From positions 102,746 to 166,745 of the forward strand of contig JABSRP010000018.1 of the NCBI GenBank assembly GCA_013215145.1: 64,000 bases of DNA, given 5' to 3'. The position numbers were made by a program, and so were the translations under genes. Below the pieces are notes generated by a model. It made no database searches, was not told the DNA's origin, and worked only from the letters and a program-made list of their open reading frames with translations. Positions 46,342-55,264 of this stretch are shown piece by piece (the stretch's first letter is position 1; every line of letters starts with the position of its first letter). The stretch is from Pseudobacteriovorax sp. GTDB lineage: Bacteria > Bdellovibrionota_B > Oligoflexia > Oligoflexales > Oligoflexaceae.

Positions 46342-47331
46342 ATGGATAAGACAAATATCGGTAGTAAAGTGATTGTAGGAATCCCTCAAAGACCCACAGC
46401 CCCCTTCGTGGAATCGGCGTTAACACTCGCGGAAAAACTCAAGAAACAGATATCGTTTGTTCATGCCATCGAACCCTGGCAATCGACTTTCACCGTTTAT
46501 CCAGGCGAGCCTTATGCCATCAACGTTTTTGAGCTTCAAGAACGAGAAAGGATTGACTCCGTCCGCAAGGACTTGTTGGAGCAGCTAGAACCTTACCAGA
46601 AGAAGGTTAATTTTGACGTGCAGGTGCGATTAGGAAGACCAGCCGACGTGTTGATTGGTGAGGCCACATCTCAAGGCGCTAGCTACATCATCTCAGCAGT
46701 GAACGAGCTATCCCATAAGTTTGTTCCAACGGGATTCTCCACCGCACTGAGCCTGCTGGCGGACACCCCTATTCCTACGATTATCCTTCCTAAGTCTTTT
46801 GAGTTTAAGGGGGACAAGGAGCATGTCAATATTCTAGTTAATGATGATCTAGCCAGTAATCATCACTCCTTATTAGCCAGTTGTATCGACCTGAGCAAAC
46901 ACTATAAATCATCTGAAATCGTTCATTATCACTGTTTTCCCAGAACAAAAGAGCAACTCGAATCCTGGGCTAAAGACCATGAACAAGTTGTATTAGCAAA
47001 CGATCTTGAGAGACACGATGCTCTCGATCCTTCAGGTATTATCAGTGAGACCGAAGTCCAGGTGAAAGAAGCTCTAAACGCCAGAATAAGTAACATCAGT
47101 AGCAAGGTCTTCGAACGCTACCGCATTTCTTATGATCTGAGAGTAGACTTTGGAGATTATAGAGAGCTACTTGCTCAAGTGAATGAAATGGTAGATCCTG
47201 ACTTTCTAGTATTTGGACGTCATCATTTTATTAAGACAAAGCCCTTTGCCATTGGTAAAATGCCTTTCTATGCCATGCTAAACTTTGGTCGGCCCATACT
47301 AATGATTCCTAGTAAACCACTTGGAGCTTGA
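46342..47331 (+). CDS. Universal stress protein with two UspA domains
   Basis: 329 residues arranged as two UspA-type alpha/beta domains (about 8-150 and 165-325). Each has the first strand (KVIVGIPQRP; NILVNDDLASN) and a late helix-loop (FVPTGFSTALSLLAD; FAIGKMPFYAMLN). The nucleotide-binding G-x2-G-x9-G(S/T) loop is not clean in either half, so nucleotide binding is doubtful. GGAG precedes the ATG. It is alone and ends in a shared terminator. Confidence 0.85.
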   Translation: MDKTNIGSKVIVGIPQRPTAPFVESALTLAEKLKKQISFVHAIEPWQSTFTVYPGEPYAINVFELQERERIDSVRKDLLEQLEPYQKKVNFDVQVRLGRPADVLIGEATSQGASYIISAVNELSHKFVPTGFSTALSLLADTPIPTIILPKSFEFKGDKEHVNILVNDDLASNHHSLLASCIDLSKHYKSSEIVHYHCFPRTKEQLESWAKDHEQVVLANDLERHDALDPSGIISETEVQVKEALNARISNISSKVFERYRISYDLRVDFGDYRELLAQVNEMVDPDFLVFGRHHFIKTKPFAIGKMPFYAMLNFGRPILMIPSKPLGA

Positions 47332-47346
47332 TCGCACCCAAATACA

Positions 47347-47370
47347 GCAGCCTGCTTATCTACAGGCTGC
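47347..47370. terminator. Bidirectional terminator between uspA-like and protease genes
   Basis: GCAGCCTG (47347-47354) and CAGGCTGC (47363-47370) form a perfect eight-pair stem with an eight-base loop, between two convergent genes. It has only weak T-runs on either side. Confidence 0.6.
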
Positions 47371-47393
47371 CTTGATTTACATTAAGATCTCAA

Positions 47394-49103
47394 CTATCGC
47401 AATTCCAATGGGACACCGTTCAAATAACAGTCAGCCAGAACGTCCATGGCTGACGGGTTGGCAACTCGTGTCTCATCTGGCTCCAGTTCAAACTTGAAGG
47501 TCTTAGATTCATTAGGTCTTATGGTCGCATTGATACTATCCTCTGGGTGACTAAAAAGGACTGAATAGCTTTGAGCAGAATCGTTGTAGATAGCGCTGAA
47601 TGACTGACCTGCCCTATCTTCTAAAGCAAACCCTTCTGAGCATAGCAGCCCCCAAGTAAAAATATGATTATCACTTTCAGCCGCATTGATAAATTCAACG
47701 ACTAATTCTTCCTGTGATATGACATAGGTTTTTGCAACGATCGCATTGTCGTCAAAGGAAAATGGTATCAGATCAAAGATTAGCAAAGGGTCTCCAGGTA
47801 TTCCGCTTTGGAAAGTGGCTACAGGTAAACCAAGTTCCGACTGCCCGCCAGCGAAAACCGCATCACCGATGGAGCAAACAGGCGTGGTGTCAGGGATACT
47901 TTGGCCGTCGTCTTGTTTGACTCCAAAATACGCCTGACCATCGATGACAACCTCGAAGTAATCGAAAGACTGAAAATAGAGGAATTCGTATTGATCGCTC
48001 CGGCAGGTACTAGAGATCACCGAGGATGAGCTATACTGACCTAGGTATGTTTGCTCACCGACGCGAACCAGAAGGTCATTCTCTCCGTCTTCTGACAGCC
48101 AATCCACAGAGATCGCGTTTCCGTCTATGGTCGTTTCACACAAATTACGTGTTTGTGCCAGTCGGTTCAGAGCAGGAGCCTCGGTCAATCCTTGCAAATC
48201 AAATTGAAGAGTTTCCGAATAATACCCCTGGCTATCAGAAACAGACTCATTCAGATAGCTAAACCCCTGATAGCAGAATGACGAGAGGTATAGGGGAAGC
48301 TTAGTTGCGTCCTGGAGATCGATGGATTGCATCTCCTCTATGCTGCGAGCAATCCATTTACGAAAGTAGCGGACATCGGTATAAACACCAGGCTTTTCTG
48401 GCTGAGCGCAGCCATAACCCCAACTCACAATACCAAACAATTCAACGCTGCCGTCTTCGGCAATAAACAACGGTCCACCCGAATCGCCTTGACAGGAATC
48501 TCTCCCTCCTTGATTGAGATAGCCCGCGCAGATATTATGCCTTTTATTGATTGGATAATACTCGCTACAGCTCGTATCTGAGACTAAGGGAACCGATACT
48601 TCCATAAGCTCGTAGTTTTCTAGGTAACCCATCGTCGTGGTAGCGCCAAAACCTATCACCTGAAATGGGGTACCAACGGGGAGTCGGCGTCCTGGCAAAG
48701 TAACAGGAGCGTAAGAATCAAAATCCGCGTAAGGCGCCTCTAGAAATAAAAGAGCGATATCAAAATTCTCAATTGCGGAACCTTCGAATTTCGGGTGACT
48801 GCGGATTGCTTTGACGCGGAATGAGGGTGCCTCCGAGAGTTCGCGACTATCCTTGAGTCCTGCCCAAACCCGGATGGGACCGGTGACTCCGTCGACGCAG
48901 TGCGCGGCAGTAAGGACGACGTCAGCCTCAATAAACGCCCCCCCGCAGAATAAGTACTCTCCCTGCTCATCACCAACAGCAGCAAAAAAACTATAATCCT
49001 CCTGAGCCTCGGTTCCACCAATAATATGCGGGGTCGATGACTCATCCTCATGATGACAGGACATGTGTAAGACTAGCCCTAGAAACAGACATAGATAACG
49101 CAA
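47394..49103 (-). CDS. Trypsin-like (S1) serine protease lipoprotein
   Basis: 569 residues. The TTG start follows GAGGATC. The signal peptide ends at the lipobox LHMSC (Cys16). Residues 27-260 are a chymotrypsin-family protease with the activation-type IIGG at 27-30, His68 (LTAAHC), Asp115 (NFDIALL) and Ser208 (CQGDSGGPL), plus the WGYGC strand. The remaining 300 residues are beta-rich domains of unknown type with cysteines. It would be anchored in the outer membrane or periplasm and cleave peptides; host/prey protein digestion is inference. Confidence 0.93.
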   Translation of the reverse strand: MRYLCLFLGLVLHMSCHHEDESSTPHIIGGTEAQEDYSFFAAVGDEQGEYLFCGGAFIEADVVLTAAHCVDGVTGPIRVWAGLKDSRELSEAPSFRVKAIRSHPKFEGSAIENFDIALLFLEAPYADFDSYAPVTLPGRRLPVGTPFQVIGFGATTTMGYLENYELMEVSVPLVSDTSCSEYYPINKRHNICAGYLNQGGRDSCQGDSGGPLFIAEDGSVELFGIVSWGYGCAQPEKPGVYTDVRYFRKWIARSIEEMQSIDLQDATKLPLYLSSFCYQGFSYLNESVSDSQGYYSETLQFDLQGLTEAPALNRLAQTRNLCETTIDGNAISVDWLSEDGENDLLVRVGEQTYLGQYSSSSVISSTCRSDQYEFLYFQSFDYFEVVIDGQAYFGVKQDDGQSIPDTTPVCSIGDAVFAGGQSELGLPVATFQSGIPGDPLLIFDLIPFSFDDNAIVAKTYVISQEELVVEFINAAESDNHIFTWGLLCSEGFALEDRAGQSFSAIYNDSAQSYSVLFSHPEDSINATIRPNESKTFKFELEPDETRVANPSAMDVLADCYLNGVPLELR

Positions 49104-49306
49104 CGAGTGATCCTCACTATAAAGTTAATCCATTAGCTTTTATGATCAGCTCAAAGGATATTGACCTTTCACCCAGAAGGCAACGGACATATTGAGGGAG
49201 GACTTCAAGACCAATAGGAGTAACCTTTTGAAAGGACATCCCAAGGCCTGAGCTGAGGGACTCAGCTCATTAGAATGGCAGGATTCAAGGCCGCAAGCTA
49301 TTACAA

Positions 49307-49987
49307 TTAAGGGATCGTCTCTACGTATCGAATGTCAGGCCTGTCATCAAAACGAAAAAAGGTTTCCCAAGGCCCTGACTCCCACCAAGGAAATCTTGCG
49401 ATTTGATAACAGAATCGACCATCTCTCTTAATCTCGACGGCTTGAAATTCCCCAGAGTCAAAGAGAGGTCTAGTCTCAACAGATTTGAGTTCATTCAGGC
49501 GATTGTGGCAATAGTAGCTTAGCTCTGAGCCTTCTATACTTTCATCGCTATAGGTCAAGGTTGCAAATACCTCGCTATCGCTCCTCAGCGCACGGAATTC
49601 ATTGTTGCCATAGAATAGTCCTTTCACAGGTCTAAGTGCAATATCATAAACCTCTCCTCCTGCAGTGGTCACCTGCATAGACACCGACTCCGTCAGCAAA
49701 ACATTACTAAAGGATAGGCAGTCTTCAAGTACCTCAACCCGGTACCCATTGGCACCATTAATGGCCACCGTCGTTAACTGATCGACGGAGGGTGAGCAAA
49801 ACGCAAAACCACTGGGAAACGCACGCAGTAGGCCCTTCATCGGAATGAATAAGACGCCGGTTTCTCCACCAGTGATAGATTGATAAGAGATTTTCGACGA
49901 GAGATCGATCGGTTCTGCTACGAGATCATGAGGCTGCAAAAACAGACAGGCAAGACCCAGACCAGCTTTTTGTAAGATGTTCATCAT
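49307..49987 (-). CDS. Secreted protein of unknown function
   Basis: 226 residues with a signal peptide ending near HDLVAE. The mature chain is beta-rich with four cysteines (FAFCSPS, EDCLSF, SYYCHN, GRFCYQ). AAGGGA precedes the ATG. It is in the same direction as the protease gene, 203 bases upstream, but a hairpin GAGCTGAG-GGA-CTCAGCTC lies between, so co-transcription is unclear. No family recognised. Confidence 0.6.
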   Translation of the reverse strand: MMNILQKAGLGLACLFLQPHDLVAEPIDLSSKISYQSITGGETGVLFIPMKGLLRAFPSGFAFCSPSVDQLTTVAINGANGYRVEVLEDCLSFSNVLLTESVSMQVTTAGGEVYDIALRPVKGLFYGNNEFRALRSDSEVFATLTYSDESIEGSELSYYCHNRLNELKSVETRPLFDSGEFQAVEIKRDGRFCYQIARFPWWESGPWETFFRFDDRPDIRYVETIP

Positions 49988-50110
49988 TGGACGATTCCCT
50001 TTTAAGATTCAGACAATGGAAAGATAACAATTTGCTATCATTTTCCTTTAAGCTTTGCGACAGAATAAAGATCTGCATGCCGACTGCCAATTGGGCTACC
50101 ACTGAATCGA

Positions 50111-50875
50111 CTATAGGAAAGACTGCCCCTCTTCACAGAGGACCGTTTCGTATAACGAATGATTCTCGCACATAAATAAATACCAGACATCTATCAACTC
50201 GCTGGACTTCATGGTTTTCATCTCCCCATGACCTTTTTGGACAAAGGTGGTGAGGATGCGATGAATCTCAATCGCTAAATCAGCGAAGCTTCTGGGGCTT
50301 AACCGCAACATCCGAGTGTTCAAAAATAAACGTCTATCTGTAGTGTTCCCTTCGACACGAAGAATGCGCTCGGTCATCGCTTGCATGACAGGACGAAAAA
50401 ACTTTTTGTATAAGGGACTTTCCAGCGTCCAGACTTGGGGATTTTTGATCGGTTTGACTCCCAGAGGGCCGATTCTCTTAATAACTCCTAAATTCTCGAG
50501 GGTGTCGAGATAGGTTTCGATCTGAGCATCACTTAGGCGATAACGGTTTTGAATATCCTTGACACTAAATTTGAAAACAAGAAGGTAGAAAAAGGCGTAA
50601 TACTTCGGGTTGGCAACAAAGAAGGTCTCCTGCTCCAGGCTGAGGTGCTCATCGGAGTAGGCAAGGGCATCAGTAGAATCACCGAGCTCTTTGAGACTGA
50701 CTCCAAGGATATCAAGGATTGCGTAGAGCCTTTCAAGGCTTAGATCCTCTTGATTCAGATTTCGCTTGATGGTCGCTTCCGATACCCCCAAAGCTTGCCC
50801 CAAGCTTTGGTAGGTAATCTTCCGTTGTTTCAGCATAGTTTTAATACTCTGCTTCAATTTGTCAATTTGACTCAC
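50111..50875 (-). CDS. Xre helix-turn-helix regulator with second winged helix
   Basis: 254 residues starting from GTG behind AGGAAC. It has the same plan as the gene at 30573-31331: an Xre domain (ITYQSLGQALGVSEATIKRN), a middle winged-helix region (DIQNRYRLSDAQIETYLDTL), and a charged helical C-terminus. It is divergent from the RDD gene at 51011 and may control it. The pair of paralogues suggests an expanded regulator family in this genome. Confidence 0.75.
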   Translation of the reverse strand: MSQIDKLKQSIKTMLKQRKITYQSLGQALGVSEATIKRNLNQEDLSLERLYAILDILGVSLKELGDSTDALAYSDEHLSLEQETFFVANPKYYAFFYLLVFKFSVKDIQNRYRLSDAQIETYLDTLENLGVIKRIGPLGVKPIKNPQVWTLESPLYKKFFRPVMQAMTERILRVEGNTTDRRLFLNTRMLRLSPRSFADLAIEIHRILTTFVQKGHGEMKTMKSSELIDVWYLFMCENHSLYETVLCEEGQSFL

Positions 50876-51010
50876 TTTGCCAGTTCCTAATTTAAGGTCA
50901 TCATACGCGCCCTATTGTAAATAAAAGGTCGATATTTGACCACAATTTTCCCTCCTTGTCGACCGAAACTGCGCGGTTTACATCTTGGTGGACAACAAAA
51001 GGAGGATACT

Positions 51011-51439
51011 ATGAAAAACAATACTTTAGCGATGCTAGCTCGGCGGATAGGAGCTTTCTTGGTGGATTACCTGCTAATGGCCGTGGTGCTTCAGATACTG
51101 ATACTCGGTATAGGAGCTGACAATTTTTCCTTGCTAACCGAGACGAAGCAGCTTAACTGGACAAACCTGGCAAATTTCTTGGCGTTGGAGCTCGTCATAA
51201 CACAAATCTATTTTGCCTACTTCTATCGGCGTCATCAAAGATCACCGGGAAAGATGCTGTTTAAGCTAGATGTCACCTGGATGAAGCCTTTAACACAGAC
51301 GCGTATTTTCTACCGTGAAGTGATCGGAAAAACCATCCTAGCTCCGCTAGCCTGCATGAACGTCTTCTTCTATTGCCTAAACAAGCAAGGGAGGTTAGTT
51401 CAAGACTTTTTGGCAGGAACAGTTGTTGAGTCGCGATAA
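51011..51439 (+). CDS. RDD-family membrane protein
   Basis: 142 residues from the ATG at 51011 with GGAGG just upstream. The N-terminal RRIGAFLVDYLLM carries the R-D pair of the RDD family. Three hydrophobic segments follow (about 16-40, 55-80, 108-130), with the family's RRHQRSPGKMLF loop. Function unknown; RDD proteins are often linked to ion or cation handling. It is 570 bases downstream of no other + gene and stands alone, with a hairpin terminator candidate after it. Confidence 0.88.
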   Translation: MKNNTLAMLARRIGAFLVDYLLMAVVLQILILGIGADNFSLLTETKQLNWTNLANFLALELVITQIYFAYFYRRHQRSPGKMLFKLDVTWMKPLTQTRIFYREVIGKTILAPLACMNVFFYCLNKQGRLVQDFLAGTVVESR

Positions 51440-51480
51440 CCGTCCTAGCTGTTCAACTTATGCGAGTCCCAATGAAACGC

Positions 51481-51512
51481 CCCAGATTCTGATTTCTGTT
51501 TTGGAGTCTGGG
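51481..51512 (+). terminator. Probable terminator of the RDD gene
   Basis: CCCAGATTC and GAGTCTGGG form a nine-pair stem (one G-T pair) with a 14-base loop, 41 bases after the RDD stop, followed by TTCTAAG. Confidence 0.4.
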
Positions 51513-51723
51513 TTCTAAGTCTATCGTGCCGGAGTGAAAGCTAAATCGATTTCGATCCGGCTAGCGTGCGGAAACCCATTATCCATCGAATTGGATTTTT
51601 TCAACCAGCGGAAATAGGTTAAGAAACCTCTGGAAACCGCCGGACACCGGCAATAGACAAAGTCCAATATTCGGGGTCATAATAAAACTCAATAAATACG
51701 TCAAATACGCAGTCACTTCCTTC

Positions 51724-52433
51724 ATGCTCATGAGGCTTTCAGGGTTGCTTGGCTGCGCCACAACATCTGCCACAAACAGAACTAGCTTCAACGCGATCCC
51801 AAAATCTCAGCTAAAAGACCTGGGCAGCGCAACCTTTGCAGAAATGAAAGCCAAAGAGAAAACTCTTGCGGACGGTCCCTTAAAGCGGAAAATCATCGAG
51901 ATCGGAAAACGAATCGCCGCCGCAAGTTCCGTCAACTACGACTGGGATTTTGAAGTCTTTGATGCTCCCGATGTGGTCAATGCTTTTTGCCTACCAGGAG
52001 GTAAGATCGGGGTTTATACAGGCATCCTACGAGTAGCCAAAAACACTGCAGATTAGCGGCAATTATGGGTCACGAAGTGGCTCACGCTACTGCTAATCAT
52101 GGCGGAGAGCGCTTGACTCAGTCGCTCATCGTTCAGACCGGGCTGCAGGTTGCGGATGTTAGCTTAGCCAACTCAGAGTATCGCGAGCTATTGATGGCGG
52201 GATTAGGTGTGGGCGCTCAGTTTGGTGTTCTCCTACCCTACAGTCGACTCCACGAAAGTGAAGCTGATCGCATCGGTCTGGTATATATGGCCAAAGCTGG
52301 CTATGACCCCAAAGAGGCCATCCCCCTTTGGGAGAGAATGGCGAAAGAAGGAGGGGCCAGAGGACCAGACTTTATGTCAACCCACCCCGATCCGCTCAAA
52401 CGCGCCAGGGAACATCCAATTTTGGGGTGCTGA
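51724..52433 (+). pseudogene. M48-family metallopeptidase, frameshifted
   Basis: Two overlapping pieces give one M48 peptidase. The first (51724-52056) has a short lipoprotein signal (LLGCATT) and the conserved VNAFCLPGGKIGVYTGI stretch, then reads VAKNTAD and stops at a TAG. The second, from about 52055 in another frame, continues with LAAIMGHEVAHATANHGGE, the HExxH zinc site, and the third ligand region HESEADRIGLVYMAKAGYDP. Loss of one base in the GATTAGCG stretch (GATTTAGCG expected) explains the break. The family normally acts as a periplasmic protease of misfolded outer-membrane proteins. A sequencing error cannot be excluded. Confidence 0.85.
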
Positions 52434-52581
52434 TCCTATGGTTCTCGATGATGAGAACAATAGTCCAAAAGCACTCTCCGATAACAACGGTACTCAGGAA
52501 GCTCTCAAAAACTGTAGATGATAACTACGACGTTCACAACGAGAGGTGTACAGATTCTTCAAACTATACACCCCTCTATCC

Positions 52582-52853
52582 CTATTTACACTCATTTAAG
52601 GTTTTGTAGCTGGAACGCCCCGATGTGGCGCACACCTGAACATTCTTAGGTGCTGTCCCCAAGCCTACAACAAATCCAGATACCAAGTCTGACTTTGCTT
52701 CCATTCTCACATAGCCGTTTTCCAACGCACTATACACGGTCACCCAACCGGCATATCAATGGTCGAAAGCGTCACTGTCCCCGATACACTCATCGAAAGA
52801 AAAACTACTCTTCCATCAGGATCGATGTGCACACGGAGGGTGAAGTTGAGAAT
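52582..52853 (-). pseudogene. Decayed gene tail with one frameshift
   Basis: On the minus strand a coding-like stretch begins ILNFTLRVHIDPDGRVVF, runs through SMSVSGTVTLSTIDMP, meets TGA at PVG*, and continues one frame over as AGWVTVYSALENGYVRM to a natural stop at 52582. The two pieces join smoothly as one peptide of about 90 residues, so I read it as the 3' remnant of a gene whose 5' part was lost. It overlaps the last 49 bases of the gene at 52805-53644. Function unknown. Confidence 0.6.
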
Positions 52854-53644
52854 GCTTGATAGACAGCATGAAATGGATAAATTAGCGCATCAATGAATGC
52901 AACGGGAGCAAAGACAATCACAGTGAAAATCGTCAGGGCTGCATCATTCTCTGAAGGCGATGAAGGTATCGGATAGTAATGATCCGTCTGGAGATCTTCC
53001 CAACTTTGTAAGCGATCCGCTTCCCCTTTAAGAGCTTGACAAAAAGGATCTTCGACATCAACGCTTTCCGTCTCAAAGAACGATCGACTGATACGAGCTC
53101 CTCGGGCGAATACCGCAACAAAGTCTTCGATCCTTTTCTTTTTGACCAAAGATTTAAAGTGACGGTCAAGGGTGAGGTGCTCCTCATTTACAAGTTCAGG
53201 ATCATTATCAAAGGTCATACTCACACGAAGCGAAGCACCCGCAAATATATCTTTAGCCAGCCGTCGCTTTTTGATCGCCCACTCTGACACATCGCTACGA
53301 AACTTGAACAGGCTATGATTATCGGAGTCACTCACCAAAGCACAGATCTTTTCTTTTGGATCGATGTAAACAGCGAGAGGAAAATCATCTGGAAGTGGTT
53401 TGGAAGCTGTCTGAACCGAACTGTTGTAAAGCCAGAGCCGAGCCCCCAGTGGGCAATCAGCATGTCTATCAGCGATATTTAAGACTCTCGAACTCGGGAG
53501 ACCAAAAGACTTCAGGGCAGACTTGTAGTGAGTCCCTACTCTGGCGTCAGGCAGCTTCGCATAGTCGGACTGCGAAAAATGCGAGTCTGCGATACAACCC
53601 GAGCTAAGAAAAATCATGATAAACAAAGCCCTAAAAGCATTCAC
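52805..53644 (-). CDS. Lipoprotein of unknown function
   Basis: 279 residues from GTG with GGATCC upstream. The signal peptide ends in FLSSGCIAD (Cys17). The mature chain holds a small domain with two Cys (HADCPLGARLW, KICALV), a charged middle, and a hydrophobic C-terminal segment (TIFTVIVFAPVAFIDALIYP). The last 15 residues read through another gene remnant's frame, so the natural C-terminus may have been altered by a junction near 52850. No family recognised. Confidence 0.6.
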   Translation of the reverse strand: MNAFRALFIMIFLSSGCIADSHFSQSDYAKLPDARVGTHYKSALKSFGLPSSRVLNIADRHADCPLGARLWLYNSSVQTASKPLPDDFPLAVYIDPKEKICALVSDSDNHSLFKFRSDVSEWAIKKRRLAKDIFAGASLRVSMTFDNDPELVNEEHLTLDRHFKSLVKKKRIEDFVAVFARGARISRSFFETESVDVEDPFCQALKGEADRLQSWEDLQTDHYYPIPSSPSENDAALTIFTVIVFAPVAFIDALIYPFHAVYQAFSTSPSVCTSILMEE

Positions 53645-53723
53645 TTAGGATCCACCTCATATTCGGAAAGCCCTCGAAGACGATTATCATGATTTGACAA
53701 TCTCCCTCAACTCTTTCCACTAT

Positions 53724-53915
53724 TTACCTGAAAGTGAAAGGCAAGTGGAGACCTAATATACCGCAAGACCGATATTTGGCTTGCTCATTCAACCCACAAT
53801 ACTCTAGTGGAAGATCTTCAAGCCTCGCGATAATAGACACGCGGGCGGATTTATACCCTATTGCAACGGTCTGTAAGTAGGGATAGGTGGTGGTACATCC
53901 AAGGCCTAATAGCAC
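53724..53915 (-). pseudogene. Fragment of a small lipoprotein
   Basis: 63 codons from a GTG overlapping the sigma-factor stop. The first residues MLLGLGCTTTYP contain a lipobox-like LGLGC but only six residues precede the Cys, too few for a signal peptide. The rest (SARVSIIARLEDLPLEYCG) looks coding. I read it as a lipoprotein whose 5' end was lost when the sigma gene's 3' end was joined here; an alternative is chance. Confidence 0.35.
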
Positions 53916-54475
53916 CTAAGTAGCGTTCGTGCCTTATGATCAGCTTTTGCGTGAAGATCCTCTCTTCTGCAGTGATCCAAATACCGCTTTCTAAACCGGC
54001 CGAGGTGAGACGATACCGTATTAGAATTCATATTTAGCGACTGAGAAATCTCCCGATAGTTTTGCCTGTCAATATAGAACTTCTTAGCGACTAAGCTCTC
54101 GGTAACCCTTTTAGATTTTTGCAAGTACTTGTGTAGATGATTCTCGGTGATATCTGCCATTAGTTTCCGGACATTGTCGTTCGAGTTGGTTTCGCTGATG
54201 AGGTGATGGTGCTCTTTAACCTGGTTTGAGAGTTTGGCTTTCTGAGACCTTGATCTTAGTTTTGTAACGCAATCACGCTTAGCTATTGTAGTGATCCATG
54301 CCGCATGATTATCTATGGTATCTAGTTTATCTTTATTTTTTAGAACCTTCACGAATACGTCTTGGAGAATGTCTTCTGAGTCTTCATCAGTCATTCGATG
54401 ACTTTTAACTAAACGATCTAACCTTCTTTGAAGATCACTATACAGTTGGTCAATTTTTTTTAGCGTCTGGCACAT
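53906..54475 (-). CDS. ECF-type RNA polymerase sigma factor
   Basis: 189 residues. Region 2 runs from about 5-90 (SEDILQDVFVKVLKN and HAAWITTIAKRDCVTKLRSR), and region 4 lies near 130-172 (KKFYIDRQNYREISQSLNMN, NTVSSHLGRFRKRYL). No region 1 or 3, as in ECF factors. No anti-sigma gene is next to it. The ribosome site is weak (GAAAGA). A good promoter (54568-54595) precedes it, and its whole 168-base upstream region recurs at 60428. The transcript length and 3' end are uncertain since a junction lies at the stop. Confidence 0.88.
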   Translation of the reverse strand: MCQTLKKIDQLYSDLQRRLDRLVKSHRMTDEDSEDILQDVFVKVLKNKDKLDTIDNHAAWITTIAKRDCVTKLRSRSQKAKLSNQVKEHHHLISETNSNDNVRKLMADITENHLHKYLQKSKRVTESLVAKKFYIDRQNYREISQSLNMNSNTVSSHLGRFRKRYLDHCRREDLHAKADHKARTLLRCY

Positions 54476-54635
54476 AAAAGTCTTTCTACGAAATTTGATA
54501 AAATGACAATAAATACAGTATATTGGATTGCTTCTAATGAGTTACACCGGATGGTGACTTCACGGGAATGATAGCATTTTTCGATTATAAGTCAAGTTAT
54601 TTTGACGTATAGACAAATATCATGTGTTTTTGGAT
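54468..54635 (-). repeat. 168-bp sigma-factor upstream region, copy A
   Basis: This segment, containing the first codons and whole upstream region of the sigma gene, is repeated at 60428-60595 in the same orientation, same length and at well above 80% identity by eye, without gaps. Shared features include the -35/-10 promoter, a GTCAA/TTGAC palindrome, and the CACC-ATCC-GGTG leader hairpin. Confidence 0.85.
54568..54595 (-). promoter_or_regulatory. Sigma-70-like promoter of the sigma-factor gene
   Basis: On the minus strand TTGACT (54595-54590) and TATCAT (54573-54568) are separated by 16 bases. GTCAA-N6-TTGAC at the upstream edge may be an operator. The leader would be about 85 bases long. 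The copy at 60428 keeps TTGACT and TATCTT with the same spacing. Confidence 0.6.
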
Positions 54636-54656
54636 GGTTATCGCGGGCGAGGATTA

Positions 54657-54836
54657 TCATCCAGCAGCTTTAGGGACTTCCAGAACGGCTTGCGACGCGG
54701 TAGATAAATTTGCTTCGTTGACAACGGACCCAGGAATAAATGCGTTGAACATAGCAACCTCATTCAGCGGACCATCTGGGACAATGTCCAGCTTGTCTCT
54801 CAAAATATCAAGCCTGATTCCATTCTCTGCTACAGC
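54657..54836 (-). pseudogene. Coding remnant in frame behind the immunity stop
   Basis: Directly after the TAA of the immunity gene, in the same frame, 59 codons read on: AVAENGIRLDILRDKLDIVP and, later, EVAMFNAFIPGSVVNEANLS, ending at TGA 54659-54657. The stretch looks protein-coding. It may be a readthrough extension, or the tail of another lost gene joined by recombination. No function assigned. Confidence 0.45.
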
Positions 54837-55247
54837 TTAATAGATAATTTTCTTGACGACGTGTGGAATACCAATCCTCTTTTTGTTGCCTTCAGTCCAA
54901 AAAGTGGAGTTATCGCTAAGGACGACCGTTTCGCCTGACTTAACTAACAATGGAACATCCGAGTTGAATAGCAACACTGCGTTAGACTCACTTGATCTAA
55001 GTGTCTTATCAACGAGATCGACAACAGAGCCTTGGCACTGCCTGATGTTGGCTTCCTTATGAATTCGAAAGCAGATTTCTATTTCAAGAGTAAACCCGAA
55101 GTCATCCCTAATAATCTCCAAAGCCAATCCTTTTGGCTCAGAAACTGATACGGAGATATGGTCATTCCCAGCAAGAAAGTCCCTCTCTGAGGTTAGTCTT
55201 TTAACCTCAGATAATTTTTCAACATAAAGCCGATAATTAAGCCCCAA
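54837..55247 (-). CDS. SitI3-like immunity protein
   Basis: 136 residues, starting with TTG seven bases after AAGGG. The pattern GFTLEIEICFRIHKEAN, then SNAVLLFNSDVPLLVKSGE and LSDNSTFW, resembles the SitI3 immunity family first described in Myxococcus. It lies 17 bases downstream of the toxin-tail gene at 55265-56017, as expected of a toxin-immunity pair, and would neutralise the nuclease in the cytoplasm. Family match is by eye. Confidence 0.6.
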   Translation of the reverse strand: MGLNYRLYVEKLSEVKRLTSERDFLAGNDHISVSVSEPKGLALEIIRDDFGFTLEIEICFRIHKEANIRQCQGSVVDLVDKTLRSSESNAVLLFNSDVPLLVKSGETVVLSDNSTFWTEGNKKRIGIPHVVKKIIY

Positions 55248-55264
55248 ATTTCTACCCTTAATCT

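Noticed and set aside
49250..49268. GAGCTGAG-GGA-CTCAGCTC hairpin as terminator
   Set aside because: Perfect stem but no T-run on either strand; may be a protein-binding palindrome or chance.
54622..54840. 72-codon + frame between sigma factor and immunity gene
   Set aside because: It is the shadow of the minus-strand coding remnant at 54657-54836, and it starts inside the duplicated promoter block.
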